DNA of 64,000 nucleotides from an uncultured Bacteroidia bacterium (GTDB lineage Bacteria > Bacteroidota > Bacteroidia > J057 > CALAJH01), in assembly GCA_937922655.1 (NCBI GenBank), contig CALAJH010000011.1, forward strand, positions 124,001 through 188,000, given 5' to 3'. A program made the position numbers and the translations under genes. The notes under the pieces are model-generated. The model made no database searches. It was not told where the DNA came from and was given only the letters and a program-made list of their open reading frames with translations. Shown here in pieces: positions 16,639-24,498 of this stretch. The first letter of the stretch is position 1; every line of letters begins with the position of its first letter.

Positions 16639-17226
16639 TTACTTTGAGACGTCTCGGTGATAGCGTTGTTTGCGGTGTTTGTGGAAACGAGGAATGCCCG
16701 AAATCCGAAATTCGCCCATCGGCCAAAAGTTGTTTCTTGGTTTGACGATTTCTCCTTCGAAGGGATAAAGCGTTTCGTGGCGCCACATCACGCCGATTTG
16801 CGCCTCCATAAATATCGAATACAGCCTGTCCATCTTAAACTTGAAGCCGACCATTGCCATACCCAAATGAACCGCGCGGGTTTGAGGCACGTCGGCGGGT
16901 TGTTTGCGCAAAATATCGTTAAGCAACCAACCGTAATGGTAGTATACCGAGGCGATGACCGGTCTTTCACGCAGGTAGGGTAGGCGGACGTTTCTTCGGC
17001 GGCTGAGTTCTTGCGTCAAGCCTGCGGATAGGTAAAACAATCCCGGTGCGAGTCTAAGCGAAGCGCCCCGCCAATGCAGGTCGAACGAGGGTTTGACGTA
17101 GGTGTGCACGCCGCCCACGCCCAAAGACGCACCCCAAAGCAGGGGCGGGCGTTTGACGCCGACGATTTGGCCCCATGCCGTGCCGCTAATCAGCGCCGCC
17201 GCCCACATCCATGCGATTCGCCACAT
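16639..17226 (-). CDS. Hypothetical secreted or outer-membrane protein
   Basis: A 195-residue protein with a short signal peptide (MWRIAWMWAAALISGTAWG, then Q). The mature part alternates aromatic and hydrophobic residues in strand-like blocks (LLWGASLGVGGVHTYV, LRLAPGLFYLSAGL, AVHLGMAMVGFKFKM, IFMEAQIGVMWRHE), which suggests a small beta-barrel outer-membrane protein. No family was recognised. It stands alone, with a possible promoter right at the start codon and about 400 gene-free bases upstream. Confidence 0.6.
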   Translation of the reverse strand: MWRIAWMWAAALISGTAWGQIVGVKRPPLLWGASLGVGGVHTYVKPSFDLHWRGASLRLAPGLFYLSAGLTQELSRRRNVRLPYLRERPVIASVYYHYGWLLNDILRKQPADVPQTRAVHLGMAMVGFKFKMDRLYSIFMEAQIGVMWRHETLYPFEGEIVKPRNNFWPMGEFRISGIPRFHKHRKQRYHRDVSK

Positions 17227-17230
17227 AATG

Positions 17231-17238
17231 CAAATCTA
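17231..17238 (-). promoter_or_regulatory. -7 element directly before the small barrel-like protein gene
   Basis: Minus strand TAGATTTG fits TAnnTTTG and ends 4 bases before the ATG at 17226. No clear -33 element is seen. Confidence 0.4.
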
Positions 17239-17635
17239 CATACAATTTTTGGCTTGAATTTCACCCGCGTTGTTTTTTTTCGACAAAGCGGTTTTATTCT
17301 CGGGCGTAAAACAACTTGCCGCCTTACCCGGCCCAAGCCGAATTATAGGCCATATCCAAGTGAATGCGGCCTCAAACGATGGTCGGAGTTAAACCCGTAA
17401 CGATGAAAAATCCGTGCCCATTAAAAAGCAACGATTAACGTTAAATAATTTACATGGGGAGATACATTTTATCATCAACGATTGGTTTAACGTTACCGCC
17501 CATCGCATTCAAATGGTCGCCGTCGCCCCGAATTACGCCGGCGCGATATTGAGGCGGCGGCTTTTTCCGTTAGGGACTTTGAGGAGCGGCCGCTATGGAA
17601 CACACAACGGAAAGGCTTATCCATCCTCATGGTTT
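17239..17635. other. Intergenic stretch without recognisable gene
   Basis: Nothing in either strand resembles a known protein or RNA. It contains the perfect palindrome TTAACGTTAA near 17434 and a second TTTAACGTTA near 17485, which could be binding sites but are not enough for a call. Confidence 0.4.
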
Positions 17636-17986
17636 TTAGTATTCCGTTGGGATAAAAGGCGGTAAGTGTTCGGACGGGTCCCAGAATACTTCTTGAAAAT
17701 TTAGAACTTGGTCGTTTTCTATGGTTATCCCCTCGCTCCGTAACAAATCGGCCATACGGGTCGGCGACCCAAAATGGACTTTACCCGTCAGCAGACCGTT
17801 TCGATTGACGACACGGTGTGCGGGTATGCCGTGGAAAGGGGATTGATTGAGCGTTGTCAAGGCGTAGCCCACCATGCGTGCGCCGGATTTGAGGCCCAAG
17901 TATTTGGCAATCGCCCCGTAGCTGGTTACTTTTCCATGCGGAATACGGCGGGTAACCTCATAAACCGCGTAATAATAGCTTTTCAC
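17636..17986 (-). CDS. Alkyltransferase-like protein (ATL), MGMT fold without active-site Cys
   Basis: A 116-residue protein with the helix-turn-helix and active-site loop of O6-alkylguanine-DNA alkyltransferase (RIPHGKVTSYGAIAKYLGLK, ARMVGYAL). The motif PCHRV of the enzyme is PAHRVV here (about 55-60), so the alkyl-accepting Cys is replaced by Ala. ATL proteins bind O6-alkylguanine, flip it out and hand the lesion to nucleotide excision repair rather than repairing it directly. The start is a GTG overlapping the stop of the preceding gene (GTGA), so translation is probably coupled. Confidence 0.9.
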   Translation of the reverse strand: MKSYYYAVYEVTRRIPHGKVTSYGAIAKYLGLKSGARMVGYALTTLNQSPFHGIPAHRVVNRNGLLTGKVHFGSPTRMADLLRSEGITIENDQVLNFQEVFWDPSEHLPPFIPTEY

Positions 17987-18723
17987 AAAAACAAGGATTT
18001 AAGTTCTTGGACAAAACGGGGATTGGGATGTTCGAGAGCGGTGCCAATGACGAGAACGTCCGCTCCCGCTTTGAGTATTGCTTCGGCTTTGTGCGCGTTG
18101 TCGATTCCTCCGCCGACAATCAACGGCAAATCTATCGTTTGCGAAACGGCGGTTATGGTCGGGGTTGGGAGAGGGGATTCGGCCCCACTGCCCGCGTCCA
18201 TGTAAATGGTTTTCAAGCCGAGATATTGCCCGGCCAACGCCGTGTAAGCGGCCAAGGAAGGTTTGTTCGGGGGTAAGGGAGGGGTGGCGGTAATATAGCC
18301 GGCCGTGGTGGGGCGGCCCGTGTCAAAGAGCATGTATCCCGTAGGCACAATTTCCATTTTGTTGTCAAGCGCCAGTTTTTTTACCATCGGCGCCGCCTCC
18401 ACTTGTCTGCCAATAAGGTAATCGGCGTTGCGTCCGCTAATTAGGCTTAAAAACAACAACGCGTCGGCGGGTACGATTTGTCTTACGTCTCCGGGAAAAA
18501 GAACAACGGGAAGGACGGTGCGTGTACGGACGCTTTGCACAAAGGCCGCCGTTTCCGTTTGATGCGTGTAACTTCCGCCTATAAAAACAAAAGCCGCACC
18601 CCCGCGATGAAAGTCTTCCAATCTTCGTGGAAGTTCGGCCAAGGATTCGTCCGGGTCGAGAAGCCCGGCCCACGCTTTGTTTTTTAGAGAGCGCAGGCTT
18701 TCAAAACGAGCGAGAACGCTCAC
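17983..18723 (-). CDS. Geranylgeranylglyceryl/heptaprenylglyceryl phosphate synthase (PcrB-like)
   Basis: A 246-residue TIM-barrel prenyltransferase. LLDPDE (21-26) holds the Mg-binding Asp, VFIGGSYTH (about 46-54) forms the sn-glycerol-1-phosphate pocket, and 'LPLIVGGGIDNAHKAEAI' with GADVLVIGT is the phosphate-binding C-terminal part. It joins a long polyprenyl diphosphate to glycerol-1-phosphate by an ether bond. In archaea this is the first step of membrane lipid synthesis; related enzymes occur in Bacillus and in Bacteroidota. The start is GTG in a GTGA overlap with the upstream membrane protein gene. No glycerol-1-phosphate dehydrogenase lies nearby. Confidence 0.92.
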   Translation of the reverse strand: MSVLARFESLRSLKNKAWAGLLDPDESLAELPRRLEDFHRGGAAFVFIGGSYTHQTETAAFVQSVRTRTVLPVVLFPGDVRQIVPADALLFLSLISGRNADYLIGRQVEAAPMVKKLALDNKMEIVPTGYMLFDTGRPTTAGYITATPPLPPNKPSLAAYTALAGQYLGLKTIYMDAGSGAESPLPTPTITAVSQTIDLPLIVGGGIDNAHKAEAILKAGADVLVIGTALEHPNPRFVQELKSLFL

Positions 18724-19121
18724 GGTTTCGGTCGTTGCTCCAAATATTGGGTAAGTAATTTTTTCATGTAGTGTAATAAAAACAGCTTCATCGCTTCAAC
18801 GGCGAGCGTTGACAAAAGCGATGGGCGTGAAGAGCGCACCGTAACGGCGCCGGCGGACGTGGTTATTTTTCGGCTTTTTCGCCTTCCCGAAACCAGACGT
18901 ATAATCACATAGCTTATCAAGATGCCTCCGGCAACGAAATAAGTGCGTCGGTCGGAAAGCAGTCGCATACCCGCGATTTTAAGATTGTCTCCGATACGTT
19001 TAAAATTCGTTTGTTTCATATAAAAATGGACTTCTTGGCGAATGAGGTCTTGATAGCGTTCGGCACGGGTTTTGGCGTCTTCGATGAGTGCGTTTACCCC
19101 GCCCGTTTCCGTGGTGGACAT
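18720..19121 (-). CDS. Small membrane protein of unknown function
   Basis: A 133-residue protein. A charged helical N terminus (ALIEDAKTRAERYQDLIRQEV) precedes a membrane helix (TYFVAGGILISYVIIRLV, about 68-85), a basic loop (SGRRKSRK) and an amphipathic C-terminal helix (AVEAMKLFLLHYMKKLL). The ATG at 19121 (MSTTETGG) is used; the frame continues upstream only to a TTG that lies inside the promoter. It is the first gene of an operon with the prenylglyceryl phosphate synthase and the ATL gene (4-base overlaps). No family was recognised. Confidence 0.7.
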   Translation of the reverse strand: MSTTETGGVNALIEDAKTRAERYQDLIRQEVHFYMKQTNFKRIGDNLKIAGMRLLSDRRTYFVAGGILISYVIIRLVSGRRKSRKITTSAGAVTVRSSRPSLLSTLAVEAMKLFLLHYMKKLLTQYLEQRPKP

Positions 19122-19142
19122 TCCTTGGAAGGATTTTGAGGT

Positions 19143-19174
19143 CAAAGTTAGTGAAAGTCCATGAAATTGGCAAA
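19143..19174 (-). promoter_or_regulatory. Promoter of the membrane protein-GGGPS-ATL operon
   Basis: Minus strand: TTTG at 19171-19174, 20-base spacer, TAACTTTG at 19143-19150, and a 21-base leader to the ATG at 19121. A near-consensus Bacteroidota promoter. Confidence 0.7.
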
Positions 19175-19663
19175 TTATTGGTCTCTTCCCGCGCGCGGCG
19201 GGCCTTCGATTTCGTGTATCGCTTCGGTGGGCGACTTGCCGCCGTAAACCACGCCCATGAAGCCTTTCATGTAATTGTCAAGTGTGCCGATGTTGGTGTG
19301 AATTAAGCACGAGAGGTCTCCGTCGCCGGGCGGGTGGTCGTAAGTCGTCATCGACGTTTTGAAACGTACCTCCCCGTCGCTGAAATCCATTTCAAAATTG
19401 CCGATGTTCATGCCGTAGTTGGCACGGGTGATAAACTCCGAAATTGCATGTCGTTTGTCGAAAGGGATGTAATTGGGCAAAACGGAATACAAACAAACAA
19501 AATTTCGACTTTCGTCGGCGATAAGCGTACAATAGTATTTGCCGTTTTCGCAAGAAATGGGAAAGCGCATCGTTTTTTCGTCGCTGACGACGTAGTTCCA
19601 ACCGAGCTTGTCGAGATATTCCATGACAACTTCGAGCAGAGCGGAAGGGGTTATGTCTTGCAT
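19175..19663 (-). CDS. YbjN domain-containing protein
   Basis: A 162-residue protein resembling the YbjN / type III secretion chaperone-like fold: an N-terminal helix (LLEVVMEYLDKLGW), then paired strands (MRFPISCENGKYYCTLIADE, FVCLYSVLPNYIP), a helix (RHAISEFITRANYGMNIG) and the strand 'GNFEMDFSDGEVRFKTSM'. Family members are small soluble bacterial proteins thought to act as chaperones or regulators. It lies 7 bases after the amidase gene on the same strand, so it is the last gene of that operon. Confidence 0.75.
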   Translation of the reverse strand: MQDITPSALLEVVMEYLDKLGWNYVVSDEKTMRFPISCENGKYYCTLIADESRNFVCLYSVLPNYIPFDKRHAISEFITRANYGMNIGNFEMDFSDGEVRFKTSMTTYDHPPGDGDLSCLIHTNIGTLDNYMKGFMGVVYGGKSPTEAIHEIEGPPRAGRDQ

Positions 19664-19670
19664 GGCGGAA

Positions 19671-20447
19671 TTATTGACCGGTTTTATGGAATTCCAAAAT
19701 GCCGTCGCAAATGCCGGCGGCGACGTACTGTTGGCCTTCCTTGCTGTTGAGAAATTTTTCGTCGTTGGCGTTGGAAAGAAAGCCGGTTTCTACGAGTACC
19801 GAGGGCATCGTTGTTTTCCACAACACCATGAATCCGGCTTGTTTGACCCCTCGGCTTTTTCGGCCGGAAGATTTTTCGATGTGGGTTTCGATTTTTTCGG
19901 CAAGTGCAAGGCTTTGACGAAGCGAGGCGTGCTGATGAAGTTTAAAAATAATGTAGGCGTCGTGGCTTTTGGGGTCGAAGCCGTCGTATTTTTCTTTGTG
20001 GTTGTGTTCCATGAGGATGGAGGCGTTTTCCGCCTTCATCACCTCAAAGTTTTCATCGGACTTGTGCACCCCCATCGCGTAGGTTTCGGAGCCGCAGGCG
20101 GCTTTGTTGGGATTGGAATTGCAATGAATGGAAACGAAGAGGTCGGCTTTTTTTTGATTGGCGAGTTCGGCGCGTTCCTGAAGACCGACGAAAGCGTCGT
20201 CTCCCCGGGTGAGTTCAACCTTGACGGATTTTTGTTGGAGCAGATTTTTAACTTTCAACGCCACTTGGAGCGCAAGGTCTTTTTCTTTGGCGACGGCTCC
20301 GAGCGTACCGGGGTCTTTGCCCCCGTGCCCCGGGTCCAAGACCACCAGCTTTAGTCCCGCCCCCTTCGGACCCGATTCCACCCGAAACGACGCCGTCGTC
20401 AACGCCGTCGCGCTCAATAAAATCAAAACCCCTATCCTTTTTTTCAT
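19671..20447 (-). CDS. N-acetylmuramoyl-L-alanine amidase (Amidase_3)
   Basis: A 258-residue zinc amidase that cuts the bond between MurNAc and the stem peptide during cell separation or recycling. VVLDPGHGGKDPG gives the first zinc His (41), KEKDLALQ the Glu (55) and FVSIHCNSNP the second His (108); VETGFLSN near residue 217 holds the catalytic Glu. The N-terminal hydrophobic stretch (IGVLILLSATALTTASF) is a signal peptide. The ATG at 20447 is preferred to one seven codons upstream because the signal peptide starts with MKKR. The segment between the zinc ligands, about residues 100-170, carries the insert usual in AmiC-like enzymes of this phylum. Confidence 0.92.
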   Translation of the reverse strand: MKKRIGVLILLSATALTTASFRVESGPKGAGLKLVVLDPGHGGKDPGTLGAVAKEKDLALQVALKVKNLLQQKSVKVELTRGDDAFVGLQERAELANQKKADLFVSIHCNSNPNKAACGSETYAMGVHKSDENFEVMKAENASILMEHNHKEKYDGFDPKSHDAYIIFKLHQHASLRQSLALAEKIETHIEKSSGRKSRGVKQAGFMVLWKTTMPSVLVETGFLSNANDEKFLNSKEGQQYVAAGICDGILEFHKTGQ

Positions 20448-20551
20448 GTCGTTATTCAATGCAAACAACGCGCCAACGACTCAAAATATAATAAATGTTA
20501 TGCGATACGTCGGTCGTATACGAAAAATCGAATGCGAAGGTTGCAAAAAAA

Positions 20552-21685
20552 TTAATAGCTCGACAGCATTACGGGCATAAGAAGCATGAGCAGGTGTTCG
20601 TTGGCTTCTTGAACGTTGGGAAGGATGACGGCCGTGCGGCCCGGCGTATCCATTTCTAGCAAAACGTCTTCGGTTTCGGCGTTGGCGACGACTTCCTGCA
20701 TGAGCGCGACATTGAATCCGATTTCCAAGTCCTCGCCCTCGTAGAGACAATTGAGGGTTTCGTTCGCTTGATTGACGCCGTCCAAGTCCTCCGCTTGAAG
20801 CGAGAGCAGGTTGCCTTCGAACTTAAACCGACCCATGTGCGTCGATTTGTTGGCGTAAATGGCCAAACGTTTGAGTGTTGAAACGATGTCTTTTTTTCCG
20901 ACGATGGCGCGATTCGGACTCGATTGCGGAATAATGGGTTCAAAGTCGGGAAATGTCGCGTCAATCATTCGGCAAGCCAAAACCATATTGCCGAATTTGA
21001 AAAGCGCCGCCGTTTTGTTGTACTCCATGTTTATCACTTCGTCGGCCAAATATTCGGCCAACGACGCGCTCGTCAGCAGTTTCAAGGCCTTTTGCGGCAA
21101 GGTGAAACGGACGGGTTTTTCCACCGTAACGTCGAAACGGCGGTAACGCGAAAGCCGGTGCGCATCGGTGGCGGCAAACGTCGTATATTCGGGACGAAAA
21201 TCGAAGTTCACCCCCGTCATGGCGGGTTTGAGTTCGTCGGTCGTGCAACAGAATATCGTTTTGCCAATGGCTTTGACCAGCGCCGAAGCCGCTATTTTTA
21301 TGGCTTCGGCATTTTCTATTGGCGGTAGGCTGGGAAAATCCGCACCTTTGTGGGCGCTGATGGCGTATTCGCCGTTGTCGGTAACAATTTTTACCGTCTG
21401 TTCGCCGTCGAAATGAAAACGCAACGGCTGTTCCGGCAACGCTTTAATCGTCTCCTGCAATATCTTGGCGGGAATGACGGCGTCGAATTGCGCTCCGGTT
21501 TCCGCCTCCACCGACAACGACGTTTGAATCGTGATTTCGATGTCCGAACCCGTCAATATCAGACGGTTGCCATCCAACTTGAAATGTATCCCCGTAAGCA
21601 CCGCCAAAACCGATTTGGCCGGCACCACCCCCGAAACCGCATTCAAATGCTTTTGCAGTTCGCCCGATGAAACGATGAAATTCAT
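20552..21685 (-). CDS. dnaN: DNA polymerase III subunit beta (sliding clamp)
   Basis: A 377-residue clamp, the usual length. It begins MNFIVSSGELQKHLNAVSGV, has SDIEITIQTSL in the first domain and 'ATDAHRLSRYRRFDV' near residue 170, and ends 'RTAVILPNVQEANEHLLMLLMPVML', the normal C terminus next to the peptide-binding pocket. The dimer encircles DNA and tethers the polymerase. dnaA is not adjacent, so this is not the classical dnaA-dnaN origin arrangement. A 17-base palindrome lies about 70 bases upstream. Confidence 0.96.
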   Translation of the reverse strand: MNFIVSSGELQKHLNAVSGVVPAKSVLAVLTGIHFKLDGNRLILTGSDIEITIQTSLSVEAETGAQFDAVIPAKILQETIKALPEQPLRFHFDGEQTVKIVTDNGEYAISAHKGADFPSLPPIENAEAIKIAASALVKAIGKTIFCCTTDELKPAMTGVNFDFRPEYTTFAATDAHRLSRYRRFDVTVEKPVRFTLPQKALKLLTSASLAEYLADEVINMEYNKTAALFKFGNMVLACRMIDATFPDFEPIIPQSSPNRAIVGKKDIVSTLKRLAIYANKSTHMGRFKFEGNLLSLQAEDLDGVNQANETLNCLYEGEDLEIGFNVALMQEVVANAETEDVLLEMDTPGRTAVILPNVQEANEHLLMLLMPVMLSSY

Positions 21686-21755
21686 GTGCTTTGTTTTTGT
21701 CCCAACGACCGTTGGAAATCGAACGCGAAACTAAGCCAAATACGCCGAAATCCGG

Positions 21756-21772
21756 GGTAGAATTTTTCTACC
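21756..21772. promoter_or_regulatory. Palindrome upstream of dnaN
   Basis: GGTAGAA-TTT-TTCTACC: two perfect 7-base arms around three bases, about 70 bases before the dnaN ATG. It could be an operator or a small hairpin in the leader of dnaN. Only the symmetry is seen; the role is inferred. Confidence 0.4.
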
Positions 21773-21861
21773 GTCTGTGTATAAAAAACAATTATCGACG
21801 ATATTCAAGACTTTGAATTCTTTGCAACACAGCCCAAGCTTGCCCCGTCCCCGAACGCGGC

Positions 21862-21989
21862 TTAGCCGGGGTCGGGATTCGCCGGCGGCATTGCCTCCGC
21901 ATAACAATACTTGCACCTTGGGACGCTTTGTCGCAACCCGTCGTGGGATTCCATGTTTTCTGCGTCCATTCAATTCTGCCGTCGGCCAT
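21862..21989 (-). pseudogene. Remnant of a DUF5131 (phage Gp37/Gp68-like) gene
   Basis: From an ATG at 21989 the frame gives RIEWTQKTWNPTTGCDKASQG, the conserved start of DUF5131 proteins (IEWTxxTWNPxTGCxKxSxGC). A single-base shift near 21915-21921 then gives CKYCYAEAM, the next conserved block, before a stop at 21862-21864. Everything after that block is missing: the following bases up to dnaN show no family similarity. Intact members are about 240-300 residues, so this is a fragment with a frameshift and a loss of most of the gene. Confidence 0.8.
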
Positions 21990-22025
21990 GGGCGAGTGTT
22001 ATTCGTATAACGCCGTTAACGCCGT

Positions 22026-23471
22026 CTAAAATTTAAGGTAGACGAAAGGCAGGGTTTCCGCGGAACGCATTTGCCACACCAATATCACGGCCGCCGCTCC
22101 GGCCACGGCCACCGCCGGCCACGGCGCTTTTTCCACCCATTGCCACAAGCGTTTTTTGATGTTAGTGGGGAGAAAGTGTAGCGCGACGGCGGCAACGATG
22201 GCGGGAATCACCGCCGGTCCGTACGTTTCCCACCATTTCAACGCCGTCGCCCAATCGTGATCGGAGAATATTTTGGCATAAACCACCCCGGCGCTTTCCA
22301 AGCTCGGTGCGGCAAACAGGGGGTAGGTTAAAATTAGGAAAACCAACGTGGCGGCATGCGACAGCGTTCGATAAATCGGATTTTTGCTCCACTTTCTTCG
22401 GTGTTTGGCCAACAGGGTTTCCATGGCGATGGCCAAGCCGTGCGCCAAGCCCCACAACACGAACGTCCATGCGGGGCCGTGCCACAAACCGGACAAAGCA
22501 AAAGTGATTACGGCCGCCCCCGCCGCGCCCGTCGTTCCGGCGTTTTTCCATGCAAACGAAAGCGGCTTGAAAACGTAGTCCCCGAACCATTGCGACAAAG
22601 AAATGTGCCACCGGCGCCAAAACTCCGAAACGCTCGCCGACTTGAACGGTTCATTAAAATTCGCCGCCAGTTTGTATCCCAACAGCCCGGCCAAACCCGT
22701 CGCCATGTCCGAATAACCCGAAAAATCGTTGAACAAATACAAGCCGTAAACAAGGGTGGCCGTCAGATTTTCCATACCCGAATATGTTTCCGGCGCGGCA
22801 AACACCCGGCAAACGAGATTGGCGGCAAGTACGTCCGCTATCGCCGTCTTTTTTATCAACCCTATTACGAACAATCCACCAAATTTGGCGATCTCCGCTT
22901 GGGAAAGCGATACTTTGAGTCGCGACTCTTCCAGAAACGATTCCGCACGATGAATCGGTCCGGCCAACATCGCCGGAAAAAACGTTACGTAATGCAAATA
23001 ATACCAATAGTTTTTTTCGGGCTTTTCTATCGTTTCGTAATAAACGTCGAAAACGTAGGATAAAGACTTGAAAATAAAAAACGACAAACCAATAGGCGCA
23101 AGAATTTCCCCCGCGCTTTGTCCCGTAAAAATTCCGGTCAAAAACCCGGCGTACTTAAAATAGGACAGCAGGCCCAAATCCACGGACAAGGCCAGTCCAA
23201 GCGTCAGTTTTTTTGTAAGCGCGGATTTGGTTAGATGGATGATTTGCGCGGCCAAGAAGTCGGTTAGGGCCACCGCCGCCGGTAAAAGCACGAAATACCC
23301 GGCATAAAAATAATAAAAGCCCAAACTTGCCGCCAAACAAAACGCCGTCCGCACCGCCGCCCAACGCGAAACGGCCGCATACAGCAAATAAAATACGCCA
23401 AAGCACGCCGCAAAAACGCCGCCCGTAAAAAATAAATTCGCGCCTGAAAACAATCGGACGAGCGCGTCCAT
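22026..23471 (-). CDS. MBOAT-family membrane O-acyltransferase
   Basis: A 481-residue protein with about ten membrane helices. Family landmarks are 'IGLSFFIFKSLSYVFDVY', 'FFPAMLAGPIHRAESFL', 'NDFSGYSDMATGLAGLLGY', 'EFWRRWHISLSQWFGDYVF' and 'SGLWHGPAWTFVLWGLAHG', where the His near residue 330 is the catalytic one. It belongs to the AlgI/DltB group, which transfers acyl groups to exported polysaccharides or other envelope molecules. No AlgJ/AlgX-like periplasmic partner lies next to it. Its ATG follows the stop of the DUF4249 gene directly (TAGATG), so the two are co-translated. Confidence 0.92.
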   Translation of the reverse strand: MDALVRLFSGANLFFTGGVFAACFGVFYLLYAAVSRWAAVRTAFCLAASLGFYYFYAGYFVLLPAAVALTDFLAAQIIHLTKSALTKKLTLGLALSVDLGLLSYFKYAGFLTGIFTGQSAGEILAPIGLSFFIFKSLSYVFDVYYETIEKPEKNYWYYLHYVTFFPAMLAGPIHRAESFLEESRLKVSLSQAEIAKFGGLFVIGLIKKTAIADVLAANLVCRVFAAPETYSGMENLTATLVYGLYLFNDFSGYSDMATGLAGLLGYKLAANFNEPFKSASVSEFWRRWHISLSQWFGDYVFKPLSFAWKNAGTTGAAGAAVITFALSGLWHGPAWTFVLWGLAHGLAIAMETLLAKHRRKWSKNPIYRTLSHAATLVFLILTYPLFAAPSLESAGVVYAKIFSDHDWATALKWWETYGPAVIPAIVAAVALHFLPTNIKKRLWQWVEKAPWPAVAVAGAAAVILVWQMRSAETLPFVYLKF

Positions 23472-24389
23472 CTATTTGACGACGACCGTTTTACGGGTCG
23501 CGCCTACGCCTTCAAAAACCCCCACCGCTCCTTTGACCGTCGAAAGCATTTGTGCAGGCTGGCCGAAAGGATTGAAGTTGGCGCCGACCGCGTCTTCCAG
23601 CGATTCGATGAACCGGTAATGGCTCGGGTTGATTCTTTCGATGGACACAACCAAAGCTTTTCCCTGCGGCCAATCGAAACCCGTGGCGATAAACAGCTTG
23701 CCGTTCGTTGCAATGTCGTCGGGAAACTCAACGGCCCGCAAAGAATCGCGGTTGCCCGGGTCGACGACAAAACGCCAATAGTCGGTTTGGCCCGGGTTGG
23801 GGTCGCGCCATTCGGCTTGGATGGAAAACAGGTCTTTTTTGTCTTGTTTAAAATAGACGGTGTCTATCGCCACGGGGGGCAATATTTGCGTGGCGCCCGT
23901 AACGTGAAAGTCCCGCCAACGAATGGACAAGTCTATCGGACGATTGAAAAAATCGTTGGGCAACGGCCGCGAGCTTACGTATTCCGCCAAGTAATTCAGA
24001 CGGTTTTCCGCCAAAGCCTCTGCAATCTTGAAAATCGAAGGCGGGCTGTACCGGAGGGTGTCCGTAATGCCGTCGTAGCTCACGACGACTTGTGCGTCGG
24101 GAACCAAAAGCCGTTCGTTGAGGTAGGGAATGAGTTTGTCGTAAAAGGCCAAAACCTCCGCCACGGCGGTGGCCGAGTCGCGAAAGGCCGTCGTGTCGTA
24201 GTCGGGCAGACGAAAATCGTTTATCGGCACCGAACGCGAAAGCCAAAGCCGTACGGGTTCGCCGGCTTCGGGATAGCATTCGACGACGAGCGTCGGTTTG
24301 CCCGGCGGGATTTTGACGTTGATTTCTTGTTCGCGGAAACATCCCGTCAGCGCCAGCGTTGCGGCAATCCCCCAAAAAAGCGGTTTCAT
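23472..24389 (-). CDS. DUF4249-family lipoprotein
   Basis: A 305-residue protein with a lipobox (WGIAATLALTGC, Cys near residue 17). The mature part follows the DUF4249 pattern: an N-terminal Ig-like part ('KPTLVVECYPEAGEPVRLWL'), then 'EWRDPNPGQTDYWRFVV', 'SHYRFIESLEDA' and the end 'NPFGQPAQMLSTVKGAVGVF'. Such lipoproteins are often encoded next to TonB receptors; here the partner is the MBOAT gene, with no base between stop and start. The ATG at 24389 is used because the signal peptide begins there. Function unknown; likely exposed on the outer membrane. Confidence 0.8.
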   Translation of the reverse strand: MKPLFWGIAATLALTGCFREQEINVKIPPGKPTLVVECYPEAGEPVRLWLSRSVPINDFRLPDYDTTAFRDSATAVAEVLAFYDKLIPYLNERLLVPDAQVVVSYDGITDTLRYSPPSIFKIAEALAENRLNYLAEYVSSRPLPNDFFNRPIDLSIRWRDFHVTGATQILPPVAIDTVYFKQDKKDLFSIQAEWRDPNPGQTDYWRFVVDPGNRDSLRAVEFPDDIATNGKLFIATGFDWPQGKALVVSIERINPSHYRFIESLEDAVGANFNPFGQPAQMLSTVKGAVGVFEGVGATRKTVVVK

Positions 24390-24456
24390 GTTTGTTTGTC
24401 GAAAGTACGGTTGTTTTTTTAACGCACAAAATGGTCGGTGCGTTCCACGCATCCAC

Positions 24457-24488
24457 GTTTGGGCCGTCCGGAAAAAGACGGTCCAAAC
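24457..24488 (-). terminator. Hairpin after the nucleotide-sugar dehydrogenase gene
   Basis: GTTTGGGCCGTC and GACGGTCCAAAC form a 12-pair stem with one G-T pair and an 8-base loop, 11 bases after the stop of the dehydrogenase gene. No U-run follows, so termination is likely but weak. Confidence 0.5.
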
Positions 24489-24498
24489 GCAGGCCTCG

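Noticed and set aside
17414-17665. 83-codon plus-strand frame in the gap before the ATL gene
   Set aside because: No similarity, overlaps the ATL 3' end on the other strand, and has no promoter.
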